NCBI GenBank assembly: GCA_033851265.1
Contig: JAWWOW010000006.1
Location: 186,001 to 250,000 of the forward strand
Length of the DNA stretch: 64,000 nt
From: JAWWOW01 sp033851265
GTDB lineage: Bacteria > Actinomycetota > Actinomycetes > JAWWOW01
Direction of reading: 5' to 3'
Below, piece by piece: positions 51,168 through 58,661 of this stretch. The notes below the pieces were generated by a model, which searched no databases, had not been told where the DNA came from, and was given only the letters and a program-made list of their open reading frames with translations. The translations under genes were made by a program, and so were the position numbers. Within the stretch, counting starts at the first letter, position 1. Each line of letters starts with the position of its first letter.

Positions 51168-53023
51168 GCCGGCTTGCCACCGGGAGTCTTGCGTGGCTTC
51201 TCGCTCGGTTCCTCGGCCGCGATCCTGGCTAGTTCCTCATCACGCAGCGTGCGGCGTAACACCTTGCCGACCCCGCTGCGCGGAAGCTCGTCGCGGAACT
51301 CCACATGTTTCGGCACCTTGTAGGCAGTCAACTCGCGCGCACAGTGGTCAACGATGTCGCGGTCGGACAGATCCGCGCCATCCCGGCGAACAACAAACGC
51401 CTTGGTGGTCTCGCCCCGGTAGCGATCCGGAATACCCACCACGCAGACATCTGCAACGTCGGGATGCGTCCGCAGCACCGCCTCGATCTCGCTGGGATAG
51501 ATGTTGAAGCCGCCCGCGACGATGACTTCCTTCTTGCGGTCGACGATGGTGAAGAAGCCATCCGGATCCATCACCGCGATGTCGCCCGTGAGCAGGTAAC
51601 CGTCCTTCGTGAACAGGCCGGTCGTGTCGGGGTCACCCCAGTAGCCGAGGAAAACCTGTGGCCCGCCGATGGCGAGCTCGCCCGGCTCACCCAGCGGTAG
51701 CACACGCTCCGGCTTCTCCGGGTCGACGATGAGGCACCGCGTGCTCGGCAGGGGCAGCCCGATGCTGCCTGCCCTGCGATCTCCTTGCATCGGGTTGGCA
51801 TGCGTTGCCGGCGCGGTCTCCGTCATCCCATAGCCCTCGACCAACCTGCCGCCGGTCACGCGCTCGAACTGCTCTTGTGTCTCCGGCGGCAGCCGCATCG
51901 CGCCGGAAACACACCAACGAATCGATCGGAGGTCGTGGCGCCGTGCTTTCGGCGAGTCGATGAGCGCTTTGTAGATCGGCGGTACGCCGGGGAACAACGT
52001 CGGCTTCTGTTCGTCGATGGCAGCGAGCACGACATCGAGATCGAAACGGGGTAGCAGCACTAGCTTCGCTGCGAGCGACGTCGCCGTTGTGAGGCACAGC
52101 GTCAGGCCGTAGGTGTGAAACAAGGGCAGAACCGCCAGCAGCACTTCGCGACCGGGCTGCGCGTCGACGTACCACGCCCGGATCTGCTGCGCGTTTGCAA
52201 CAAGGTTCGCGTGAGTCAACATCGCACCGCGCGAAATCCCGGTCGTGCCGCCGGTGTACTGGACCGTCGCCAGATCCACGGCGGGATCAATGGAGACCTG
52301 CGGCACGCGGGCAGGTGCGCGCATGAGGTCGAGCATCTCCGTCGCGTTGGCCCCGCGCGGGAGCGACGCCGTCATCTGCGCTCGGCGGCGGCGCGACTTG
52401 GGCAGCGGGAGGCGGAGCAAGCTGCGCTCGAGCACGGGAAGGTAGTCAGCAATCGACGTGACGACCAGATGCTCGACTGCGGTACGGGCTCGCGCAGCGT
52501 TGACCGTCGAGAAGTTCTTGTCGAGGCAGATCGCGACCGTCGCACCGCAGTCCGCGAACTGCCGCTGCAGCTCTGGCTCGGTACTCAAGGGGTTCAACGG
52601 CGCGACAACTGCTCCCAGTCGCAAGGTTGCGAAGAAGCCGACAATGAACTGCGGGCAGTTCGGCAAGACGAGGGCGACGCGATCACCGTGGCCCACACCG
52701 AGGCCGGCGAGGCCGGTGGCGAACCGCTCCACCTGGTCGGCCAGGTCTCGGTACGTCGTTGTCGTACCGAGAAACGCGATCGCGGTTCGGTTCGGGAATG
52801 AGGACGCAGCGTCGGTCAGCAACTGACCGACCGGCACGTTGGGGACGTCTACGTCGGCGGGGACCGCCGGGGGGTATGCCGCCAACCATGGTCGTTCGTC
52901 GTACGCCGCCCGCGCCGGGTCGTCCGGTGGTTTTGGCGCGCGCGACGGCTGGGCTGACCGCTTGACGCGCGTGCGAGCAGTGCGCGCTGTTCCCTCGGTC
53001 GGTCCGCGTGACGGCACGGTCAT
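51164..53023 (-). CDS. long-chain acyl-CoA ligase/AMP-forming synthetase
   Basis: 619 residues. ANL family: P-loop TVQYTGGTTGISRGAMLTHANL, VEGYGMTETAPATHANP, YLLTGDIAVMDPDGFFTIVDRKKEVIVAGGFNIYPSEIE and the C-terminal lysine GVGKVLRRTLRDEEL. It activates fatty acids to acyl-CoA. The first ~50 residues are basic and not conserved; a later start is possible. The gene precedes the amidotransferase in a two-gene operon. Confidence 0.92.
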   Translation of the reverse strand: MTVPSRGPTEGTARTARTRVKRSAQPSRAPKPPDDPARAAYDERPWLAAYPPAVPADVDVPNVPVGQLLTDAASSFPNRTAIAFLGTTTTYRDLADQVERFATGLAGLGVGHGDRVALVLPNCPQFIVGFFATLRLGAVVAPLNPLSTEPELQRQFADCGATVAICLDKNFSTVNAARARTAVEHLVVTSIADYLPVLERSLLRLPLPKSRRRRAQMTASLPRGANATEMLDLMRAPARVPQVSIDPAVDLATVQYTGGTTGISRGAMLTHANLVANAQQIRAWYVDAQPGREVLLAVLPLFHTYGLTLCLTTATSLAAKLVLLPRFDLDVVLAAIDEQKPTLFPGVPPIYKALIDSPKARRHDLRSIRWCVSGAMRLPPETQEQFERVTGGRLVEGYGMTETAPATHANPMQGDRRAGSIGLPLPSTRCLIVDPEKPERVLPLGEPGELAIGGPQVFLGYWGDPDTTGLFTKDGYLLTGDIAVMDPDGFFTIVDRKKEVIVAGGFNIYPSEIEAVLRTHPDVADVCVVGIPDRYRGETTKAFVVRRDGADLSDRDIVDHCARELTAYKVPKHVEFRDELPRSGVGKVLRRTLRDEELARIAAEEPSEKPRKTPGGKPA

Positions 53024-53063
53024 TGCTCCTGCGGTGAGGTTGCCAGCGGCAGGTCGCAGTGTG

Positions 53064-53264
53064 TCACGGGCTCGACGTGGCAGCCGGAGTCGGCGACGGT
53101 GTCCCGTTGTTGTCGATGGTCACGTTGTTGAAGGGCAGCCGTGGCTCGGCCCATGGGAACACCAGGAGGAACAACAACGCCAAAGCGGCCAAGAGCAGGA
53201 CGAACGACCCCGCCAACCGGCCGGGTAGCCCACCGGGCAAGTGGCGCCAGATCCATGTGTACAT
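53064..53264 (-). CDS. small membrane protein downstream of sortase
   Basis: 66 residues. A Trp-rich start (MYTWIWRHLPGGLPGRLAG), one strong helix (SFVLLLAALALLFLLVFPWAEP) and a Ser/Thr/Pro tail outside. A similar small membrane gene sits next to sortase E genes in other actinobacteria. It is 3 bp from the sortase stop, so cotranslated; may assist the sortase. Function inferred from position. Confidence 0.7.
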   Translation of the reverse strand: MYTWIWRHLPGGLPGRLAGSFVLLLAALALLFLLVFPWAEPRLPFNNVTIDNNGTPSPTPAATSSP

Positions 53265-53267
53265 CGG

Positions 53268-53930
53268 TCAGACACCGCCGCTGATGATGACCGACGGCAG
53301 TCCGGGCTTCTTCGTCGTCTCGACGAGCTCGGCGAAAATAATGAGTCGCTGTCGCGCGGAGTACTTCGGATTGCACGTCGTGAATGTCAGCAACTTCTTG
53401 GTCGGCGACGCACCCGGCTGACCGGGTACCGGCTCGGTCACCCACACATCCGTCGGTTTGACGATCTGTTCCTTCGTTTCACGGTACGTGTAGTAGGTGG
53501 TCTTGGTCTCGAGGATGATCGCGTCCCCGGGCCGCAGCTCGTCGAGCCGGTTGAAGGGCGCGCCGTACGTCGTCCGGTGCCCGGACACGACGAAGTTGCC
53601 CAGCTGTCCCGGCAGGACGGTCTCGGGCAGGTGCCCGGGGCCCTTACGCAGGTCGTCGCGGGAGACGCCTTCGACGATGACCTTGTGGTACTTGCCGCCG
53701 AGGCGGGGGATCCGGAGCACGGCGATGCCGTGCCCGAGCTGCACGTCGGGGACCTCGCGCGTCCCCGGCTGCTGCCACACCTGGGTCAGGTCGTCCTGCA
53801 GATGGGACTGCTCTCGGGCCGTGTAGAAACCGGTGAAGTAGAGCTCATAGACGCAGAACAGCAGGATCACCAGGCCAGCCGTGATCAGAAACTGTCCGGT
53901 GCCGCGCATGATCGTGCGGACGTGGCTCAC
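53268..53930 (-). CDS. srtE: class E sortase
   Basis: About 220 residues (start GTG 53930 uncertain). N-terminal membrane helix (FLITAGLVILLFCVYELYFTGFY). Sortase core: GHRTTYGAPFNRLDELRPGD with the catalytic His, and KLLTFTTCNPKYSARQRLIIFAEL with the catalytic Cys and Arg. 'FTTCNPKxSxxxR' is the class E signature. Class E enzymes cut LAxTG signals; two LATTG proteins (6369-8081, 24737-27430) and one LPFTG protein (33260-34600) are encoded in this window. Confidence 0.93.
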   Translation of the reverse strand: MSHVRTIMRGTGQFLITAGLVILLFCVYELYFTGFYTAREQSHLQDDLTQVWQQPGTREVPDVQLGHGIAVLRIPRLGGKYHKVIVEGVSRDDLRKGPGHLPETVLPGQLGNFVVSGHRTTYGAPFNRLDELRPGDAIILETKTTYYTYRETKEQIVKPTDVWVTEPVPGQPGASPTKKLLTFTTCNPKYSARQRLIIFAELVETTKKPGLPSVIISGGV

Positions 53931-54000
53931 CACGTTTACGCTAATCGATTGCGGGACCAGATCCCGCACAGCTCACGACCTCAGAGCGACCGGAGGATCA

Positions 54001-54252
54001 GTGCCGAAGTCCCGGGTGCGCAAGAAGGCGGTCTACACCCCGCCGCCCACGCGGTCCGCGAGCAAACGCATCAGCCCGCCCTGGGTGGCGCCGGCCATGG
54101 TCATCCTGTTCCTGATCGGTATCGCTTGGCTGGTGACCTTCTACATCAGCGGTGGCGACATGCCTGGTCTGCGCGGCCTCGGCAACTGGAGCCTGCTGAT
54201 CGGCTTCAGTTTCATCATCGGCGGGTTCGCTCTCGCCACCCAGTGGCGGTAG
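54001..54252 (+). CDS. crgA: cell division protein CrgA
   Basis: 83 residues from a GTG preceded by GGAGGATCA. Basic N-terminal tail (PKSRVRKKAVYTPPPTRSASKRISPPWVAPAMVILFLIGIAWLVTFYIS) and a second helix (WSLLIGFSFIIGGFALATQW): the two-helix layout and sequence of CrgA, an inhibitor/adaptor of FtsZ ring formation at septa. It is divergent from the sortase gene. Confidence 0.95.
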   Translation: MPKSRVRKKAVYTPPPTRSASKRISPPWVAPAMVILFLIGIAWLVTFYISGGDMPGLRGLGNWSLLIGFSFIIGGFALATQWR

Positions 54253-54300
54253 CCGGCGCAGGCCGGCTAGAACCACATCGGTGTAAGTAACCCACAGGGG

Positions 54301-54319
54301 TTGTCCACATTGGGGACAA
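54301..54319. promoter_or_regulatory. paired DnaA-box-like sequences
   Basis: TTGTCCACA (54301-54309) equals the actinobacterial DnaA box. It is followed in inverted orientation by TGGGGACAA (54311-54319, one mismatch from TGTGGACAA). They overlap the 5' end of the next ORF. Could be a DnaA titration or regulatory site; may be chance. Confidence 0.35.
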
Positions 54320-54735
54320 CTTCCGCCGGTGCGACCGATCCGGCCTTCGCTGCCCGGCCTGGGGCCGTTGTGGCGTTCCTTCTTGCCGGGCTGGCCGCTG
54401 GTTCAGTCGGCTGGACGCTCGACCGGCCCGGTCGCCTGCTGTTGTCGGCACTGGCCTTGATCCTCGTGAGCGAGGGCCTGCTCCTCCTGCTGCTGCGACC
54501 GGTCGTCCGGGCTGACGCGGCCGGGGTCACCGCCCGGGTCGGCCTGCGTCGGATCACCGTCCCGTGGTCGGCCGTCGGGGTCGTACAAGCGCGGCCGGCC
54601 CGGCGGATCATCGCGGGCGACACCCTCGAGCTCGATCTCGACGAGCGGTTGGTGGTCGTTCCGGCGTACCGGCTCGGCACCAGCCCGGCCGACGCCGCGG
54701 CGCGGATCGAGACGATGCGCCCGGTCAGCTCGTGA
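54301..54735 (+). CDS. PH-domain-like membrane protein, uncharacterised
   Basis: 144 residues if the TTG at 54301 is used; start uncertain. Two helices (VVAFLLAGLAAGSVGWTL, LLLSALALILVSEGLLLLLL) and a small beta domain (VVRADAAGVTARVGLRRITVPWSAVGVVQARPARRIIAGDTLELDLDERLVVVPAYRLGTSPADAAARI) typical of bacterial PH-like (DUF2581/PH_6-type) proteins. Its position between crgA and the rhomboid gene is common in actinobacteria. Overlaps the convergent rhomboid gene by 11 bp. Confidence 0.7.
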   Translation: MSTLGTTSAGATDPAFAARPGAVVAFLLAGLAAGSVGWTLDRPGRLLLSALALILVSEGLLLLLLRPVVRADAAGVTARVGLRRITVPWSAVGVVQARPARRIIAGDTLELDLDERLVVVPAYRLGTSPADAAARIETMRPVSS

Positions 54736-55615
54736 GCGCGGAGGTTCGGGCAGCGATCGCGGCGACCATCACCACCAGCGCGAGCACGCAGGCCGCGCCT
54801 TGGACAAGGTTGCGTCTCTCCCGCGGGGCGTAGGCGAACGCACCCGCAATCGCGGTTCCCGTGATGAGCCCGCCGAGGTGGCCCTCCCACGAGATATTCG
54901 GCAGCACGAAGCTCAGGACCAGGTTGATCGCGATCAGTCCGAGGACACCGCTGGACTCGCTACCCATCCGGCGGGTGACGACGAACAATGCGCCGAACAG
55001 CCCGAAGATCGCTCCGGATGCTCCGACGACGAGGCCCCGCGGCGGCATGAGCAAGTAGGCCATCGTGGAGCCGCCAAGTGCGGACACGAGGTACAACGCG
55101 ACGAAGCGCAGCCGCCCCAGCGCCGCCTCAACGGTTGGCCCGACGAGGAACAACGCGTACATGTTGAACAGGATGTGCAGCACGCTCGCATGCAGGAACG
55201 CCGAGGTGATCAGCCGGTAGTACTCACCGTTTGCGACGCCGTCGTACACCGTCGACACCCCGTTGGTCGCATAAAGGGCCTGGGTTGGCAACAGGGCGAA
55301 CCGCTCGGTGAAGTCGCCGCTGACCTGCTGCACGACGTACGCCACGACATTCAGCGCGATGAGGAGACGGGTGACCTGGCCAACCTGGGTCGGCATCAGC
55401 CCGCCGGCCATCGTCCGCGGTTTTCGCACCGTCTTGGCGCCGCTGCGAACGCATTCGGGGCACTGGAAACCGACCGAGGCGCTGTTCATGCAGTCCGGGC
55501 AGATCGGCCGATCGCAGCGCACGCAGCGGACGTGGGTCTCCCGCCCCGGGTGGCGGTAGCACTCGGGCGCTACCTCAGTATCGGCCGCGCCGGTCGTGCC
55601 GGGGTCGTGGGTCAC
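54725..55615 (-). CDS. rhomboid family intramembrane serine protease
   Basis: 296 residues from the GTG at 55615. An N-terminal zinc-ribbon-like segment (ECYRHPGRETHVRCVRCDRPICPDCMNSASVGFQCPECV) precedes six helices. Rhomboid motifs: HILFNMYALFLVGPTVE (the HxxxN), GASGAIFG with the catalytic Ser, and EGHLGGLITG with the catalytic His. The B-box-like cysteines are typical of actinobacterial rhomboids. Substrate unknown. It is downstream of the cyclophilin gene, 17 bp apart. Confidence 0.93.
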   Translation of the reverse strand: MTHDPGTTGAADTEVAPECYRHPGRETHVRCVRCDRPICPDCMNSASVGFQCPECVRSGAKTVRKPRTMAGGLMPTQVGQVTRLLIALNVVAYVVQQVSGDFTERFALLPTQALYATNGVSTVYDGVANGEYYRLITSAFLHASVLHILFNMYALFLVGPTVEAALGRLRFVALYLVSALGGSTMAYLLMPPRGLVVGASGAIFGLFGALFVVTRRMGSESSGVLGLIAINLVLSFVLPNISWEGHLGGLITGTAIAGAFAYAPRERRNLVQGAACVLALVVMVAAIAARTSALTS

Positions 55616-55632
55616 GAGAGTTGGCCGACCGC

Positions 55633-56157
55633 CTACTCGGAGCGGCGGTCGATGCTGACGGACTGTACGACGATCTCGTCGACCGGGCGGTCCCGCGCGT
55701 CGGTGGTCGCGGCCGCGATCTTGTCGATGATCTCGGTGCCCTCGGTGACCTCGCCAAAAATGGTGTGTTTGCCGGTGAGCCACTCGGTCGGCGCGACAGT
55801 GATGAAGAACTGTGAACCGTTCGTGCCCGGCCCGGCATTCGCCATTGCGAGGAGATAGGGCCGGGTGAACGCGAGCTCGGGGTGGAACTCGTCCGCGAAC
55901 TTGTAGCCCGGGCCGCCCGTTCCAGTGCCCAGCGGGTCGCCGCCCTGGATCATGAACCCGGAGATGACGCGGTGCAGAACGGTGCCGTCGTACAACGGTT
56001 CGGAGGTCGACTGACCGGTGCGAGGGTCGGTCCACTCGCGGGAGCCTTCGGCGAGCTCGACGAAGTTCCTGACGGTCTTGGGTGCGTGGTCCGGGAACAG
56101 GCGTACCTGGACGTCTCCCGCGTTGGTGTGCAGCGTGGCATAGACCTGTTCAGACAC
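55633..56157 (-). CDS. ppiA: peptidyl-prolyl cis-trans isomerase (cyclophilin)
   Basis: 174 residues from the GTG at 56157 (GGGAG 8 bp upstream). Cyclophilin core: VQVRLFPDHAPKTVRNFVELAEG, FHRVISGFMIQGGDP-type segment (VLHRVISGFMIQGGDPLGTGTGGPGYKFADE), MANAGPGTNGSQFFITV and HTIFGEV. The active-site Arg, Phe, Met and Gln are visible. No signal peptide, so cytoplasmic. In actinobacteria this gene marks the origin-proximal region. Confidence 0.95.
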   Translation of the reverse strand: MSEQVYATLHTNAGDVQVRLFPDHAPKTVRNFVELAEGSREWTDPRTGQSTSEPLYDGTVLHRVISGFMIQGGDPLGTGTGGPGYKFADEFHPELAFTRPYLLAMANAGPGTNGSQFFITVAPTEWLTGKHTIFGEVTEGTEIIDKIAAATTDARDRPVDEIVVQSVSIDRRSE

Positions 56158-56301
56158 GAATTCGTCTCCCGGGACTCGACGGTGAGCGATTGGAGTGCCA
56201 CTGTGACCGGCGGCATCCGCAGCGTATCGACCTGATGAGGGTAGGTCGTCCGCGCAGCGGGAACGAGACCATTGCATTCCGTTACTAGTCCGGAGGTACC
56301 C

Positions 56302-57030
56302 GTGAGGCTCCCCCTGCTGTCGTCTCGTCCCGCTTTGGCCCAACCCATCGAGGCGGGCATCGACTCGCTACGCGGACGAGCGCAAGGCGCGGCGACCGAC
56401 GCCGTTGACGCGCTCGGTCCCCGACTCGACGCCGCCAGGGAGACCTTGGCTCCGCGGCTCGCCGAGGCCGCTGAGAAGACCGGCCAACTGGCGAGCCAAC
56501 TCGCGGATGAGGCGCGTGAGGTCGCGCGTGACGTGGCATTGCCGAAGATCGAGGCGGCACGCGACCAGGCGGTGGAGACGATGAAGAAGCGGGTCCTGCC
56601 CCGGGTGTCAAAGACGCTTGCCGAGGCAGAGGCAGTCAGCAAGCCGGCGCGCAAGGAAGCCAAGAAGCGCAGCGAGGCCGCCCTTGCGGCGCTGCGTGGT
56701 GACGCGCCGAGCCGGCGCCGTCGCTGGCCGCGCGCCCTCCTGCTGATGGGCGCGGGTGCCGTCGCCGGTGCAGCGGCCGGGTTGATGGCGGGCCGCAAGG
56801 AATCAGCAAGTCCGGGCCTCGACGCCTACTCCCCGATCGGTGGCGGCGACCCGTACGCCCGCACCGAGACGACAACCACACCGATGACGACCGCCGCGAC
56901 CCCGAGTCCGGCGCCGACCAGCGACACGACAATCGACGTCACCGAGGCGACGGCGGCCGTGTCAGGTGATGGTGAGTCCGCGCAGCCCAAGCCGGCCGCG
57001 ACGCGCAAGCCCCGGGGTCCCGCGGCCTAG
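56302..57030 (+). CDS. DUF5324-like protein
   Basis: 242 residues from the GTG at 56302 (GGAGGT upstream). Long amphipathic helical region (DSLRGRAQGAATDAVDALGPRLDAARETLAPRLAEAAEKTGQLASQLADEAREVARDVALPKIEAARDQAVETMKKR), then a basic stretch and one membrane helix (LLMGAGAVAGAAAGLMAG), then an acidic Thr/Pro-rich tail. This matches the actinobacterial DUF5324 family. Its apolipophorin-like helices might bind membranes; function unknown. Confidence 0.75.
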   Translation: MRLPLLSSRPALAQPIEAGIDSLRGRAQGAATDAVDALGPRLDAARETLAPRLAEAAEKTGQLASQLADEAREVARDVALPKIEAARDQAVETMKKRVLPRVSKTLAEAEAVSKPARKEAKKRSEAALAALRGDAPSRRRRWPRALLLMGAGAVAGAAAGLMAGRKESASPGLDAYSPIGGGDPYARTETTTTPMTTAATPSPAPTSDTTIDVTEATAAVSGDGESAQPKPAATRKPRGPAA

Positions 57031-57041
57031 CTGCCGGATCT

Positions 57042-58661
57042 TCAGCCCGCGTCGGCGAGCCCGGGTGCGTTGACGGGCGCAGGCATCATCCGCGGACGAG
57101 CCGCGGTGACCCGGTCACGGCCGTTGCGCTTGGACTCGTAGAGCGCCTCGTCGGCGACGCGGACGAGTTCCGCCGCGTCCTTGGCGTGATCCGGGTACGT
57201 CGCGACCCCGGCGCTTGCCGTGATCGGCACGACCGCCGGAGCCGCACTGACCACGCGCCGGAAACGCTCGGCGATGACCAGCGACTCCTCCGCGGTGCAG
57301 CCAGGCAGGATGATCGCGAACTCTTCACCGCCGTAGCGCGCGGCCAGGTCGAACTCCCGGCATTCGCACGCGAGCGCTGCGGCGACGTTGCGCAGCACGT
57401 CGTCACCAGCCTGGTGACCGTGGTTGTCGTTGAGTGCTTTGAAGTGGTCGATGTCGACCATGACCAGGCTGACCGGTTCGTCGTGCCGCGACGCACGGGC
57501 GATCTCGCGCTCGAGTGTCGACTCGAATGTGCGCCGGTTCGCGATCGCGGTGAGGCCATCGGTGGCTGCCATCCGTTGCACCTGCTCGAGCAGCACCGCG
57601 TTACGCAACGCGAGTGCGGCGTACGACGCGAACCGCTCGACCGCGGTGACAACACGGCGTTCGACGCGCGACCCGCTGCGCAGCGAATGCTCCAGCAGCA
57701 GCGACCCGGTTGCGCGGCCCTCTGCGGTGAGCGGGACGACGATGAGGTTGCGGGTGCCCGGCAGCAATGAGGCCAGACCGGCGTCGGCCTCCGGATGCAA
57801 GGCGCTGACAAGCAACGTGCCGCGTTCGCGATGTGCCTTGGCGAGGAGCGCGGACCCGCGCAGTCGTGGCTGGTCGTCGTCGGCGACGGCACCGCCATGG
57901 TGAGCGAGTACCTGCGCAGCAGTTTCCCCGCCGCCGACGACAAGGCCGCGAGGGAAGTCGAAGGTGCGTACGACGTGCTCGAGCAAGACCCGCGCAACCG
58001 ACGCAGACCCCTCCGCGTTCTCCAACGCGATGGCCATGTCAGTGAGTGCTTCGAGCTCGTACTGGCGGCGACGGAGTTCACGTTCGTTGATGGCGGAGAA
58101 CGCCGCCGTACCAACAGCGATCATCCAGAGCACGACGATGAACACGACCAGTCGCTGGAACTCCGTGCCAGGCAGTCCGCGAACATTGACTGCGGCTGCC
58201 GACAGGACTCCGCTCTCCTGCCCGTTGTAGAGGCCGAAGATGATGAGGGAGTTCCACATCGTGACCTTGAGGCCGGTGCGGTACGACGCCAGCAACGTGA
58301 CCGCCACCACATGCAGCAACACCAGGAAGCGCACCTGGCTGTAGACACCACCGGTGAGATAGGAGATCCACCCGAGATAGGCACCGTCGACCATGAGCAT
58401 CACGCCGAACAGCAGCAGCGCCCGATGCGACACCGCCCGCCAGCCAACCTCCGCAACGGCGGCGAGGCCGAGATAGACGACGGTCGTCGGCCACACATCT
58501 CGCAGCGGTGCCCCGAGTGCTTCCGGCACGGCAGCAGCAACGAGCAGCACGAGCGTGGCCATACCGAAGCGGAGCAGCTGCGTGTAGCGCAGCCGTGCAC
58601 CAACCGGCACCATGTCGCCGCCGGCCAGCCCAGGCCGGGGCGCGCGCGCGTCGCGCCTCAT
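57042..58661 (-). CDS. membrane GAF-GGDEF diguanylate cyclase
   Basis: 539 residues. N-terminal ~190 residues hold about six helices (MASE-like). A coiled-coil link and a GAF domain (residues ~215-360: ALENAEGSASVARVLLEHVVRTFDFPRGLVVG ... RNLIVVPLTAEGRATGSLLLEHS) follow. The GGDEF domain has VMVDIDHFKALNDNHGHQAGD and RYGGEEFAI, with an I-site REFD five residues upstream. It makes cyclic di-GMP in response to a membrane or ligand signal. Its ATG overlaps the stop of the giant Ig-like gene (ATGA), so the two are translationally coupled. Confidence 0.92.
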   Translation of the reverse strand: MRRDARAPRPGLAGGDMVPVGARLRYTQLLRFGMATLVLLVAAAVPEALGAPLRDVWPTTVVYLGLAAVAEVGWRAVSHRALLLFGVMLMVDGAYLGWISYLTGGVYSQVRFLVLLHVVAVTLLASYRTGLKVTMWNSLIIFGLYNGQESGVLSAAAVNVRGLPGTEFQRLVVFIVVLWMIAVGTAAFSAINERELRRRQYELEALTDMAIALENAEGSASVARVLLEHVVRTFDFPRGLVVGGGETAAQVLAHHGGAVADDDQPRLRGSALLAKAHRERGTLLVSALHPEADAGLASLLPGTRNLIVVPLTAEGRATGSLLLEHSLRSGSRVERRVVTAVERFASYAALALRNAVLLEQVQRMAATDGLTAIANRRTFESTLEREIARASRHDEPVSLVMVDIDHFKALNDNHGHQAGDDVLRNVAAALACECREFDLAARYGGEEFAIILPGCTAEESLVIAERFRRVVSAAPAVVPITASAGVATYPDHAKDAAELVRVADEALYESKRNGRDRVTAARPRMMPAPVNAPGLADAG

